A stretch of DNA of 64,000 nt from Psychroserpens algicola (GCF_014526325.1 NZ_JACNMJ010000009.1:62001-126000); one strand, 5' to 3'. Positions 17,242 through 25,793 are shown, numbered from the stretch's first letter. Notes: generated by a model not told the origin, from the letters alone. Made by a program: numbers and translations.

Positions 17242-18277
17242 TGTTGGAAGCACATTAATTGATCAGATTAATAAAGCAAAATCTCGACTTAGAAGCGAGC
17301 AATCTATAGATGTATATATTCCTATTGTAGCCAATTCAAGGTTGGTGTTTTTTGAGGATAACTCCATGACAAATACATGGGAAAGTGATTTTAGCAGATT
17401 TTCAAATCCGTATCAATTGGATGAGATTATTCAGTATATAAATGAAAATAAATATGATCATGTCATTGCTGTAGATGCTACAGCTAGCTCTGATTTTGTT
17501 CAGCATTATAATGCTTTAATCCAAAATGGGTTTCACATCGTTTCAGCTAACAAGATTGCCAATACTTTAGCCTTAGATTTTTATGATGCTTTACGTCAAA
17601 ACTTAAAAGACAATAATAAAAAGTTTTTATATGAAACTAATGTTGGTGCTGGATTACCAATCATAGAAACCGTCAGAAATGTTTATAATTCTGGAGATAC
17701 AATTTCAAAGATTAGAGGTGTGTTTTCTGGTTCATTGAGTTACATGTTTAATACGTTTTCTTCGGAAGATGTGCCATTTTCAGAAGTGCTTTCCAAAGCA
17801 GAAGCCTTAGGCTTAACCGAACCTGATGCGCGTGAAGATCTTTCAGGAAATGATGTTGCCAGAAAATTGCTCATTCTTGCTAGAGAACTCAACTTAAAGG
17901 TAGAGTTTCAGCAGATTCATATAGAATCCTTAGTGCCAAAACAACTCAACGGAAAGACGAGTTTGAATCAGTTTAAATCACGAATTAAGGAGTTAGACCA
18001 ACCGTTTGGAGAACGAAAATTAAGTTTGCAAAAAGATCAGGTGTTGCGTTATATAGGCGAATTAAATGTTGCTGATGAAACCTTAGAAGTGAAGCTTGTT
18101 TCTGAAGAAAAGGAATCGGCACTCGGACAATTAAAAGGTTCTGATTCACTGTTTGAAATTTTTACTGAAGCCTATGGCGATCAACCTTTAGTGATTCAAG
18201 GTGCTGGTGCCGGAAAAGAAGTCACCGCAAGAGGATTACTATCTGATATTATTAAGCTTTCTAACCAATTACATTAA
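17204..18277 (+). CDS. hom: Homoserine dehydrogenase
   Basis: This 357-residue enzyme reduces aspartate semialdehyde to homoserine. The nucleotide-binding loop is 'IFGIGNVGSTLID' at 7-19, and the catalytic region is 'ETNVGAGLPIIETVRN' followed by 'GVFSGSLSYMFNTF' and 'LGLTEPDAREDLSGNDVARKL', a textbook homoserine dehydrogenase core. There is no fused aspartokinase and no ACT domain, unlike ThrA. ATG 17204 lies inside metX (38 bp overlap) and is needed because the Rossmann strand starts at residue 2. It supplies the substrate for metX in the same operon; the threonine branch genes are not here. Confidence 0.93.
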   Translation: MKKIHIVIFGIGNVGSTLIDQINKAKSRLRSEQSIDVYIPIVANSRLVFFEDNSMTNTWESDFSRFSNPYQLDEIIQYINENKYDHVIAVDATASSDFVQHYNALIQNGFHIVSANKIANTLALDFYDALRQNLKDNNKKFLYETNVGAGLPIIETVRNVYNSGDTISKIRGVFSGSLSYMFNTFSSEDVPFSEVLSKAEALGLTEPDAREDLSGNDVARKLLILARELNLKVEFQQIHIESLVPKQLNGKTSLNQFKSRIKELDQPFGERKLSLQKDQVLRYIGELNVADETLEVKLVSEEKESALGQLKGSDSLFEIFTEAYGDQPLVIQGAGAGKEVTARGLLSDIIKLSNQLH

Positions 18278-18280
18278 GTT

Positions 18281-19450
18281 ATGAGTACTGAAAATTTTGA
18301 GACTATTGCTATACGAACACAATCGGAACGTTCTCAGTTTTTAGAACATTCTACACCGCTATATTTGACGTCAAGTTTTGTTTTTGAAGATGCCGAAGAT
18401 ATGAGAGCATCGTTTTCCGAAGAAAAGCAACGAAACATTTATAGCCGATTTACAAACCCAAATACTTCTGAGTTTGTTGAAAAGATTTGTAAAATGGAAG
18501 GTGCCGAAGCAGGTTATGCCTTTGCGACAGGAATGTCTGCCGTGTTTTCAACCTTTGCGGCTTTATTAAATGCTGGAGATCATATTGTGTCGGCAAGAAG
18601 TATTTTTGGTTCGACTCACGGACTCTTTACTAAGTTTTTACCCAAATGGAATATTGAAACAAGTTATTTTGATGTCAATAATTTAGATAGTATTGAAGCG
18701 CTAATTCAACCTCAAACCAAAATACTTTATGCTGAGAGTCCAACCAATCCAGCTGTCGATATTCTCGATTTGGATCGTTTGGGTCAGATAGCCAAAAAGC
18801 ACAATATTTTACTAGTCATTGATAATTGTTTTGCAACACCATATTTGCAAAATCCGATAAAATTTGGAGCCGATTTGGTCATTCATTCTGCAACCAAATT
18901 AATTGATGGTCAAGGTCGCGTTTTAGGAGGTGTTACCGTTGGAAAAGCAGATTTGATTCGGGAAATTTATCTGTTTTCAAGAAATACTGGACCAGCTCTG
19001 TCACCATTTAATGCTTGGGTGTTATCTAAAAGTTTAGAAACTTTAGCCGTACGATTAGAAAAACATTGTGAGAATGCTTTAAAAGTAGCCGAGTTTTTAG
19101 AAAAGCATCCTAATATTAATCTGGTAAAATACCCATTTTTAAAATCACATCCACAATATGACATCGCGAAAAAGCAAATGAAATTAGGAGGTAATGTGGT
19201 CGCTTTTGAAGTTAAAGGTGGCTTAGAAGCAGGGCGTGAGTTTTTAAATAGAATTGTATTGTGCTCATTGTCGGCCAATTTGGGTGATACACGAACCATT
19301 GTAACACATCCAGCATCAACGACACACTCTAAACTTACCGAAGCTGATCGCTTAGAAGTTGGCATTACAGATGGTTTGGTGCGTATATCGGTTGGTTTGG
19401 AAAATGTTACAGATGTTATTGCCGATTTAAATCAGGCTTTAGAATACTAA
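18281..19450 (+). CDS. metZ: PLP-dependent sulfhydrylase / trans-sulfuration enzyme, MetZ-like
   Basis: A 389-residue enzyme of the same PLP family as metY but of the shorter cystathionine gamma-synthase/O-succinylhomoserine sulfhydrylase type. PLP lysine K206 is in 'IHSATKLIDGQGRVLGG', a wording characteristic of MetZ. Other marks are 'YSRFTNPNTSEFVEKICKMEGA' and 'VTHPASTTHSKL'. It follows hom by 3 bp. Having both a MetY and a MetZ-like enzyme in one operon is noteworthy: one may make homocysteine directly, while the other may act as cystathionine synthase or a second sulfhydrylase. Acyl preference cannot be decided from sequence. Confidence 0.85.
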   Translation: MSTENFETIAIRTQSERSQFLEHSTPLYLTSSFVFEDAEDMRASFSEEKQRNIYSRFTNPNTSEFVEKICKMEGAEAGYAFATGMSAVFSTFAALLNAGDHIVSARSIFGSTHGLFTKFLPKWNIETSYFDVNNLDSIEALIQPQTKILYAESPTNPAVDILDLDRLGQIAKKHNILLVIDNCFATPYLQNPIKFGADLVIHSATKLIDGQGRVLGGVTVGKADLIREIYLFSRNTGPALSPFNAWVLSKSLETLAVRLEKHCENALKVAEFLEKHPNINLVKYPFLKSHPQYDIAKKQMKLGGNVVAFEVKGGLEAGREFLNRIVLCSLSANLGDTRTIVTHPASTTHSKLTEADRLEVGITDGLVRISVGLENVTDVIADLNQALEY

Positions 19451-19460
19451 TTTAAAAAAG

Positions 19461-19468
19461 TATCTTTG
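19461..19468 (+). promoter_or_regulatory. Rrf2 gene promoter -7 box TATCTTTG, near-leaderless
   Basis: A perfect TAnnTTTG ends only 5 bp before ATG 19474. Transcription from it would start at or next to the start codon, giving a leaderless mRNA. Confidence 0.65.
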
Positions 19469-19473
19469 GACAT

Positions 19474-19884
19474 ATGCTTTCAAAGAAAACAAAATACGGT
19501 ATCAAAGCACTAACTTTTTTGGCTAGACAAAATAGTCGGAAGCCTGTTCAGATTGCTACGATTTCAAAAAGTGAAAATATTTCGGTGAAATTTTTAGAAA
19601 GTATATTATTAACGCTTAAAAAAAATGGCATCTTAGGATCAAAAAAAGGCTCAGGAGGCGGTTATTATTTACTTAAAGACCCAAAAGATGTGCCTATGAC
19701 TTTAGTAATGCGTGTTTTAGAAGGACCTATTGCGATGGTGCCATGCGTGAGTTTAAACTATTATGAAAAATGTGATGATTGTCCAGATGAAGGTACATGT
19801 GCTGTACATCGACTAATGATTCAGATACGGGATAACTCACTTAAAGTGTTCAGAAATACCACATTAGCAGATCTTGCGAATTAG
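19474..19884 (+). CDS. Rrf2-family transcriptional regulator
   Basis: A 136-residue winged-helix regulator of the Rrf2 family (IscR, CymR, NsrR relatives). The start 'MLSKKTKYGIKALTFLAR' and the recognition part 'KSENISVKFLESILLTLKKNGIL...GSGGGYYL' are typical. The three-cysteine region is 'CVSLNYYEKCDDCPDEGTCAVH', which has four Cys in 17 residues and may hold an Fe-S cluster or sense sulfur status. It sits between the methionine operon and the sulfite reduction operon, so it probably controls sulfur assimilation. An inverted repeat just before the next gene is a plausible operator. Confidence 0.92.
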   Translation: MLSKKTKYGIKALTFLARQNSRKPVQIATISKSENISVKFLESILLTLKKNGILGSKKGSGGGYYLLKDPKDVPMTLVMRVLEGPIAMVPCVSLNYYEKCDDCPDEGTCAVHRLMIQIRDNSLKVFRNTTLADLAN

Positions 19885-19948
19885 CATATTCGCAATAAAA
19901 ACCAAGAATTTTTAACAGATTAACACTAGTTTTTTAAATAATATGCTA

Positions 19949-19985
19949 TAGGTTTGTATTAGTATCCTACTAAATCGATAGGATA
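19949..19985 (+). promoter_or_regulatory. Promoter plus TATCCTA/TAGGATA palindrome before the sulfite reduction operon
   Basis: TAGGTTTG (19949-19956) is a perfect -7 box. Seven bases later comes a perfect 7 bp inverted repeat, TATCCTA (19963-19969)/TAGGATA (19979-19985), with a 9-base A/T-rich centre. It spans the predicted transcription start and lies 25 bp before the DUF2061 start, the ideal place for a repressor site. The Rrf2 gene upstream is the obvious candidate regulator. Confidence 0.6.
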
Positions 19986-20010
19986 ATTATAATAACAGAT
20001 AAAATTACTT

Positions 20011-20271
20011 ATGAATACAGTTATACAAAACACTGAAATTGTAAATAAGAACCAGGTTAAAGACACTGGTTCTGGAGAAAAAATAAAACGAACTTTAGCT
20101 AAAACTATAAGCTGGAGAGCTTTAGGAACACTTTCAACAGTCGTGATTTCCTATATCATTACAGGCACCTTGGCGTTGGCATTTTCAATTGGCTTTATAG
20201 AGTTGGTTTCAAAATTAGTGTTGTACTATGTTCATGAACGTACATGGAATAAAATAACATGGGGAAAATGA
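20011..20271 (+). CDS. DUF2061 small membrane protein
   Basis: An 86-residue protein with the DUF2061 signature: 'RTLAKTISWRALGTLSTVVISYIITGT' followed by a second hydrophobic segment and 'KLVLYYVHERTWNKITWG'. Two membrane helices cover about residues 36-52 and 54-70. Its role is not established; the family often sits with sulfate or sulfite assimilation genes in Bacteroidota. It is the first gene after the candidate Rrf2 operator and overlaps cysH by 13 bp, so the two are translated together. Confidence 0.88.
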   Translation: MNTVIQNTEIVNKNQVKDTGSGEKIKRTLAKTISWRALGTLSTVVISYIITGTLALAFSIGFIELVSKLVLYYVHERTWNKITWGK

Positions 20272-20888
20272 AACACTTAGATCTAGAAATTTTAAATAAG
20301 TCGCTAAGAGATAAAACGCCCGACGAAATTATTAAATGGGCTTTAACGCTTTCAGAAAACAGAATCGTAACCACAAGTTTTGGGGTGTATTCTGCTATTT
20401 TGCTCAGTACTATGAGCAAGCATGATAAGGCGATAAAAGTGGTTTGGTGTGATACTTTGTATAATTCACCAGACACCTACAAACATGCTGCTCACTTGAT
20501 TAATCAATATGATTTGAATATACATCAGTATCAATCTTTAATGAGTAAAGAAGATATTGATGCCACTATTGGTTTACCTAGTTTAGAAGACGATAATCAT
20601 GCGCAGTTTTCCGAAGTTGTAAAACTAGAACCTTTCAGGCGCGCTTTACAGGAACATCAACCAGATTTATGGTTTACAAATATTAGAGTACGCCAAACCG
20701 AGTTGAGAAATAAAAAAGATATTTTAAGTTATAGCAAAGACGGAATTTTAAAAATCAGTCCGTTTTACTACTGGACCGACTATGATTTAGACAATTATTT
20801 AGAAGCACATAATTTACCTAAAAATCATAGCTACTTTGATCCGATAAAAGCCTTGAAAAATAGAGAGTGTGGGATTCATCTCCAATAA
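20259..20888 (+). CDS. cysH: Phosphoadenylyl-sulfate (PAPS/APS) reductase
   Basis: A 209-residue reductase of the CysH family that gives sulfite from activated sulfate. Visible marks are 'VTTSFGVYSAILLSTM' (phosphate-binding loop), 'VVWCDTLYNSPDTY', 'RVRQTELR' and the C-terminal catalytic 'RECGIHL' with Cys204. The CC...CxxC ligands of [4Fe-4S] APS reductases are absent, pointing to the PAPS, thioredoxin-type enzyme. The protein is shorter than the E. coli form (244). No cysD, cysN or cysC follows, although those usually make the substrate. Confidence 0.88.
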   Translation: MGKMKHLDLEILNKSLRDKTPDEIIKWALTLSENRIVTTSFGVYSAILLSTMSKHDKAIKVVWCDTLYNSPDTYKHAAHLINQYDLNIHQYQSLMSKEDIDATIGLPSLEDDNHAQFSEVVKLEPFRRALQEHQPDLWFTNIRVRQTELRNKKDILSYSKDGILKISPFYYWTDYDLDNYLEAHNLPKNHSYFDPIKALKNRECGIHLQ

Positions 20889-20897
20889 ATTAATGGT

Positions 20898-22988
20898 ATG
20901 CAAAGTTTTAGAACCGAAATAGAAAACCCTGTTGTAGAGAAAGATATTATCGAACTGGCTCACAAAATTGAGCTGTTTCATAATGGTAAAATCGATGAAG
21001 AGAAGTTTAGAAGTCTTCGATTGGCAAGAGGTGTGTATGGGCAACGACAGCAAGGTGTGCAAATGATTCGCATCAAGTTGCCTTATGGTAAGGTTCTAAG
21101 CAATCAATTGCGAAGAATTGCAGATGTTTCTGATGAGTACTCTCGCGGACGCTTACATATTACCACTCGACAGGATATTCAAATTCATTATGTCGATTTA
21201 GATCGTACACCACAACTTTGGGCCGAATTAGAACGTGATCAGGTAACTTTAAGAGAAGCCTGTGGCAATACGGTTCGTAATGTAACCGCAAGTGAAACTG
21301 CAGGCATAGATGTTAACGAGCCTTTTGATGTGTCACCATATGCCGATGCCTTATTTCGTTTCTTTTTGCGTAATCCGATTTGTCAGGAAATGGGCCGAAA
21401 GTTTAAAGTGTCTTTCTCTGCTTCAGATGAAGATACCGGACTTTCTTATATGCATGATTTGGGCTTTATTGCCAAAATCAAAAATGAAGAAAGAGGCTTT
21501 AAAGTCATGTTAGGAGGTGGTTTAGGATCACAGCCCAGACATGCTGATGTATTATATGAATTTTTACCTAGTGATAAAATTATTCCTGTGATGGAAGGTG
21601 TTTTGAGAATTTTTGATCGGCATGGTGAACGAAAAAGTAGGGCGAAAGCTAGATTAAAATTCTTAATTAAATCCATAGGTTTAGAGGCTTTTAAAACTTT
21701 AGTCGAAGCGGAACAAAACGCCATTGAATTTAAGTCGGTAGCCATTGATGCTGAGGCTTATCAGACTTCAACGCCAGTGTCGGTTAGTGCTCCAAACATA
21801 GAAATAGATGATTCATCTGATTTCGAATTATGGAAAGCAACGAATACCATTCCGCAAAAACAAAACGGATACGTAGCCATAGGAATCAAAGTGTTACTTG
21901 GCGATTTCTATACAGACAAGGCCAGATTATTATCAGATCTGGTAGATCAATACGCTGCTGGTGAAATTAGATTGACCTTACGTCAGAATATTTTGATCCC
22001 GTTTGTAAAAATAGATTTACTACCTCTGTTTTATACCGAATTAAAAAAACTTGGCTTTACAGAATTGGGCTATAATAAAGCCGTTGATATTACAGCTTGT
22101 CCAGGAACCGATACGTGTAACCTGGGAATCGCAAGTAGTACAGGAATTGCCGAAGAGTTAGAGCGTATCATAAAAACGGAATATCCTCACTATTTAAACA
22201 ACGACGATTTAGTCATTAAAATTAGTGGTTGTATGAATGCTTGTGGACAGCATAATATGGCAAATATTGGCTTTCAAGGGATGTCTATTCGTACTAAAGA
22301 TAAATTAGTTTTGCCAGCACTTCAGGTCTTATTGGGTGGTGGTAATAAAGGAAACGGACATGGTGTTTTTGCCGATAAAGTTGTTAAAGTGCCGAGTAAA
22401 AGAGGTCCGGAAGCCTTACGCAGAATTCTCAATGATTATGAGCAATTCGCCAGCAATAAAAAGTTCGAAGATTACTATGCTGAGAAAGGCGAAAAATACT
22501 TCTACGAGCTCCTGACTGATTTGTCCAGTATAGAAAACCTAACACAAGATGACTTTATAGATTGGGGTAGCGAAACAGCTTATGTCAAAGCTATCGGAAT
22601 TGGTGAATGTGCTGGTGTTGTCATAGATCTTATTGCGACGTTGTTTTTAGAAAGCGAAGAGAAAATCGATGCTGCAAAACAAGCATTTTCTAATAAAGTT
22701 TACTCAAGTGCCATTTATTATGCTTACAGTTCTATGGTGAATTCTGCTAAGGCGGTTTTACTATCTGAAGGTATTACAACCAATTCTCAGGCAGCAATAA
22801 TCAAACAATTTGACGACGGTTTTGTTGCTACTAAAAAAGTGAATTTAGGTCTGCCATTTTCAGATGTGATTTATCAAATTAAAGTACATGCACCTACCGA
22901 AAAGTTTGCACAGGCATACACTCAAAATGCGAAAGAATTTTTAGAGGTCGTACGAGCGTTTAGAGTTCAAGACCTTAGTGAAAAATGA
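20898..22988 (+). CDS. Siroheme sulfite (nitrite) reductase fused to a C-terminal HEPN domain
   Basis: 696 residues. Positions 1 to about 545 form a ferredoxin-type sulfite/nitrite reductase with two symmetric halves ('RGRLHITTRQDIQIHYVDL' and 'GEIRLTLRQNILIPFVKI'). The [4Fe-4S]-siroheme cysteines are C401, C407 (CX5C in 'TACPGTDTC') and C445, C449 (CX3C in 'SGCMNACG'). Residues about 569-690 are an all-helical HEPN domain ('KVYSSAIYYAYSSMVNSAKAVLL'), lacking the RX4-6H ribonuclease motif. It reduces sulfite to sulfide for metY and metZ. Siroheme genes and an FNR-like electron donor follow in the same operon, and its stop overlaps the next start (ATGA). Confidence 0.9.
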   Translation: MQSFRTEIENPVVEKDIIELAHKIELFHNGKIDEEKFRSLRLARGVYGQRQQGVQMIRIKLPYGKVLSNQLRRIADVSDEYSRGRLHITTRQDIQIHYVDLDRTPQLWAELERDQVTLREACGNTVRNVTASETAGIDVNEPFDVSPYADALFRFFLRNPICQEMGRKFKVSFSASDEDTGLSYMHDLGFIAKIKNEERGFKVMLGGGLGSQPRHADVLYEFLPSDKIIPVMEGVLRIFDRHGERKSRAKARLKFLIKSIGLEAFKTLVEAEQNAIEFKSVAIDAEAYQTSTPVSVSAPNIEIDDSSDFELWKATNTIPQKQNGYVAIGIKVLLGDFYTDKARLLSDLVDQYAAGEIRLTLRQNILIPFVKIDLLPLFYTELKKLGFTELGYNKAVDITACPGTDTCNLGIASSTGIAEELERIIKTEYPHYLNNDDLVIKISGCMNACGQHNMANIGFQGMSIRTKDKLVLPALQVLLGGGNKGNGHGVFADKVVKVPSKRGPEALRRILNDYEQFASNKKFEDYYAEKGEKYFYELLTDLSSIENLTQDDFIDWGSETAYVKAIGIGECAGVVIDLIATLFLESEEKIDAAKQAFSNKVYSSAIYYAYSSMVNSAKAVLLSEGITTNSQAAIIKQFDDGFVATKKVNLGLPFSDVIYQIKVHAPTEKFAQAYTQNAKEFLEVVRAFRVQDLSEK

Positions 22989-23764
22989 GACATCTTATGA
23001 GTACTACAGCAAAATTAACCATAGTTGGTGCAGGTCCAGGTGATGCAGAACTCATCACAATCAAAGGTGTTAAGGCTATTCAATCTGCTGATGTGATTTT
23101 ATATGATGCACTCATAAATAACGATTTATTAGACCATGCTTCGCCTAGTGCTGAGCTCATTTTTGTAGGTAAACGAAAGGGATGTTATGCCTATCAACAA
23201 GATCAAATTAATGAGCTTATTGTAAGCAGAGCCAAAAGTCATGGTCATGTTGTAAGACTAAAAGGAGGCGATCCGTTTGTTTTCGGACGTGGTGCCGAAG
23301 AGATCGATTACGCCAGACAATTTGATATCGAAACCCATGTTGTTCCCGGTATTTCATCGTCGATAGCTGTTCCGGCTTATCAGGGAATTCCTCTAACAAA
23401 ACGTGGTGCATCAGAAAGTTTTTGGGTCATCACCGGAACGACCAAATCACATCAAATATCGAAAGATATTGCATTAGCAGCACAGTCATCTGCAACAGTA
23501 GTGATTTTGATGGGCATGGGAAAATTGACTGAAATTGTTCAGATTTTTTCTTCGGAAAATAAAAGCGATACGGCTGTGGCTGTGATTCAAAATGGAACGA
23601 CCGAACGTGAAAATGTCGGAATTGGAACCATAGGAACCATTGAATCAATAGTTGCTCAAAAACAATTGTCATCACCTGCAATTATTGTTATTGGAGCCGT
23701 CGTGAATGAACGTGTAGCACTCAGTTCGATTTGTAAACAATTTGAAACACAAGTAACTAAATAA
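22985..23764 (+). CDS. cobA: Uroporphyrinogen-III C-methyltransferase
   Basis: A 259-residue SAM-dependent methyltransferase that makes precorrin-2 on the way to siroheme. Family motifs are 'LTIVGAGPGDAELITIKG' (residues 11-28), 'VRLKGGDPFVFGRGAEE', 'VVPGISSSIAVPAYQGIPLTKR' and 'VVILMGMGKL'. ATG 22985 overlaps the stop of the sulfite reductase gene; ATG 22997 (residue 5) is an equally good start. Together with the following gene it provides the siroheme required by the reductase upstream, which explains the clustering. Confidence 0.93.
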   Translation: MRHLMSTTAKLTIVGAGPGDAELITIKGVKAIQSADVILYDALINNDLLDHASPSAELIFVGKRKGCYAYQQDQINELIVSRAKSHGHVVRLKGGDPFVFGRGAEEIDYARQFDIETHVVPGISSSIAVPAYQGIPLTKRGASESFWVITGTTKSHQISKDIALAAQSSATVVILMGMGKLTEIVQIFSSENKSDTAVAVIQNGTTERENVGIGTIGTIESIVAQKQLSSPAIIVIGAVVNERVALSSICKQFETQVTK

Positions 23765-23770
23765 AATTCC

Positions 23771-24346
23771 ATGGAGCGTAACAACTTATATCCCATATTT
23801 TTAAAAATGCACGCCTTAGAAGTACTTATTGTTGGAGGAGGACACGTGGCTTTGGAGAAGTTAACATTTTTGCTAAAATCAAGCCCTACAGCTAACATCA
23901 CAATGGTTGCACCATCTTTTAAAGATGAAGTTCTAACCATTGCTAAAGCCTATCATATTAAATTATTCCATCTCGCTTATGAAGAATCCTTTTTATGCGA
24001 TAAGGATTTAGCGATTGTTGCCACTGATAGACCTGAGGTGAATCATCAAATTTATAAAGATGCAAAACGTAGAAATTTGCTAGTTAATGTGGCAGATACG
24101 CCAGAGTTATGCGATTTTTATCTCGGAGGAATTGTAACAAAAGGCCATGTGAAAATTGCTATTTCTACCAACGGAAAATCGCCAACTACAGCCAAACGCT
24201 TAAGGCAGTTTTTTGAAGCAGTTATTCCGGAAGATATTAATCATATGGTTCAAAATTTAAATGCATATCGAAAAACAATCAAAGGGAATTTTGAGGCTAA
24301 AGTTTCGGCTTTAAATAAAATTACTGAAAACCTAATAAAAAAGTAA
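23771..24346 (+). CDS. Precorrin-2 dehydrogenase / sirohydrochlorin ferrochelatase
   Basis: This 191-residue protein corresponds to the N-terminal CysG-type (Met8p-like) domain. It has an NAD-binding loop 'VLIVGGGHVALEKL' near residue 18, 'DLAIVATDRPEVN' and 'NVADTPELCDFYLGGIVTKGHVKIAISTNGKSPTTAKRLRQFFE'-type sequence, where the Asp of 'VADTPELCDF' is the usual catalytic residue. It oxidises precorrin-2 and inserts iron to give siroheme. It begins 6 bp after cobA, so the two halves of CysG are encoded separately here. The C-terminal helical part is short but normal for single-domain forms. Confidence 0.9.
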   Translation: MERNNLYPIFLKMHALEVLIVGGGHVALEKLTFLLKSSPTANITMVAPSFKDEVLTIAKAYHIKLFHLAYEESFLCDKDLAIVATDRPEVNHQIYKDAKRRNLLVNVADTPELCDFYLGGIVTKGHVKIAISTNGKSPTTAKRLRQFFEAVIPEDINHMVQNLNAYRKTIKGNFEAKVSALNKITENLIKK

Positions 24347-24347
24347 A

Positions 24348-25397
24348 ATGATACATACAGATATATTAATTATTGGTGCCGGACCAACAGGCTTATTTAC
24401 AGTTTTTGAAGCTGGCTTATTAAAGTTAAAATGTCATCTTATAGACGCTTTACCGCAACCCGGAGGTCAATGTTCAGAGTTATATCCCAAAAAGCCTATA
24501 TATGATATTCCTGGATTGCCAGAAATTTTAGCAGGTGATTTAACCAAAAATCTCTTAGAACAAGGAAAGCAATTTCAGCCAGGTTTTACCTTGGGAGAAC
24601 GTGCTGAAACCATTGAAAAGCAAGCCGATGGGAGTTTTGTGGTTACGACCAATAAAGGAACGCGACATCAAGCACCAGTAGTTGCTATTGCTGGCGGTTT
24701 AGGTAGTTTCGAGCCTCGAAAACCACTAATTGATAGTATCGAAAATTTTGAGGATAAAGGCGTGGCTTATTTCATTAAAAACCCTGAGCGCTACCGAAAT
24801 AAACGTGTAGTGATTTCTGGAGGTGGTGATTCTGCATTAGACTGGAGTATTTTTTTAGCTGATATCGCTTCAGAAGTCACATTGATTCACAGACGAAACG
24901 AGTTTAGAGGTGCATTAGATTCCGTAGAACGTGTTCAAGAATTAAAATTACTGGGTAAAATTAATGTGATTACTCCTGCTGAAGTTACCGCAATTCATGG
25001 TGATAATCATGTGGAAGCAGTCACTGTTACTAAAGATACTCAGCAAACTTTACTTGAAACCGATTATTTCATTCCACTATTCGGACTCTCACCAAAATTG
25101 GGACCTATAGGAAATTGGGGATTGGATATCGAGAAGAATGCCATAAAAGTTAATACTTTAGATTATCAAACCAATATCCCTGGGATATATGCCATAGGCG
25201 ATGTTAATACTTATGAAGGGAAGTTAAAACTCATTCTTTGTGGTTTCCATGAAGCGACCCTAATGTGTCAGTCAGCGTATAAACGACTTCATCCCAATAA
25301 GAAATTTGTCTTAAAATATACAACCGTAAGTGGTATTAACGGATTTGATGGTTCTAAAAAAGAAGCACCTAAAGCCGTAGTAAAAGCCATAGTCTAA
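24348..25397 (+). CDS. FAD/NAD(P)-binding oxidoreductase, ferredoxin-NADP reductase type
   Basis: A 349-residue flavoprotein of the thioredoxin reductase-like FNR group (YumC type). The FAD loop is 'ILIIGAGPTGLFTVFEAGLL' at residues 5-24, the NADP loop is 'VVISGGGDSALDWSIFL', and the FAD C-terminal motif is 'GIYAIGDVNTYEGKLKLILCGFHEA'. The CxxC redox pair of thioredoxin reductases is absent, which supports the FNR assignment. It starts 1 bp after the siroheme gene. The likely role is to supply electrons through ferredoxin to the sulfite reductase in this operon. Confidence 0.88.
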   Translation: MIHTDILIIGAGPTGLFTVFEAGLLKLKCHLIDALPQPGGQCSELYPKKPIYDIPGLPEILAGDLTKNLLEQGKQFQPGFTLGERAETIEKQADGSFVVTTNKGTRHQAPVVAIAGGLGSFEPRKPLIDSIENFEDKGVAYFIKNPERYRNKRVVISGGGDSALDWSIFLADIASEVTLIHRRNEFRGALDSVERVQELKLLGKINVITPAEVTAIHGDNHVEAVTVTKDTQQTLLETDYFIPLFGLSPKLGPIGNWGLDIEKNAIKVNTLDYQTNIPGIYAIGDVNTYEGKLKLILCGFHEATLMCQSAYKRLHPNKKFVLKYTTVSGINGFDGSKKEAPKAVVKAIV

Positions 25398-25421
25398 TTT
25401 CATAAAGCAGATCGTAAAATC

Positions 25422-25715
25422 ATGAACATACCAAATCAAGAATTTGAACATATTCAAGAATACTTAGATAAAGGTGCTATTGTCTTAGATGTAAGAACAG
25501 AAGCCGAATATAATGAAGGTCACGTAGATGGCGCCTTACACATTGTTTTAGATGAATTGGAAGATGAAATAGAGCAATTAACAGCGCTACAAAAACCAAT
25601 TATTACCTGTTGTAGAAGTGGCGCACGAAGCGAACACGCAAAGGATCTCCTGCTGGATTATGAAATCGATGCAATTAATGGAGGACCTTGGCAAAATGTG
25701 AAAAGTTATCTCTAA
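25422..25715 (+). CDS. Rhodanese-like domain protein
   Basis: A single rhodanese domain of 97 residues. 'VLDVRTEAEYNEGHVDGALHI' is the CH2A-type region, and the active loop is 'CCRSGARS', with Cys64 in the catalytic place and Cys63 beside it. Such proteins carry persulfide sulfur. It ends the sulfite reduction operon (24 bp after the FNR-like gene), where it may transfer or buffer sulfur made by the reductase. A second SAM-I riboswitch begins about 80 bp downstream. Confidence 0.9.
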   Translation: MNIPNQEFEHIQEYLDKGAIVLDVRTEAEYNEGHVDGALHIVLDELEDEIEQLTALQKPIITCCRSGARSEHAKDLLLDYEIDAINGGPWQNVKSYL

Positions 25716-25793
25716 ATTTATTTAGACTTTTAAATTTTTATATTTAAAATTTAATGCGTTAATTTACACCTCAGTTCATATAATTATTGATTT

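Noticed and set aside
20898-22988. HEPN domain as a sign of a toxin or defence system
   Set aside because: No RX4-6H nuclease motif and no antitoxin partner; it is fused to a metabolic enzyme in a sulfur operon.
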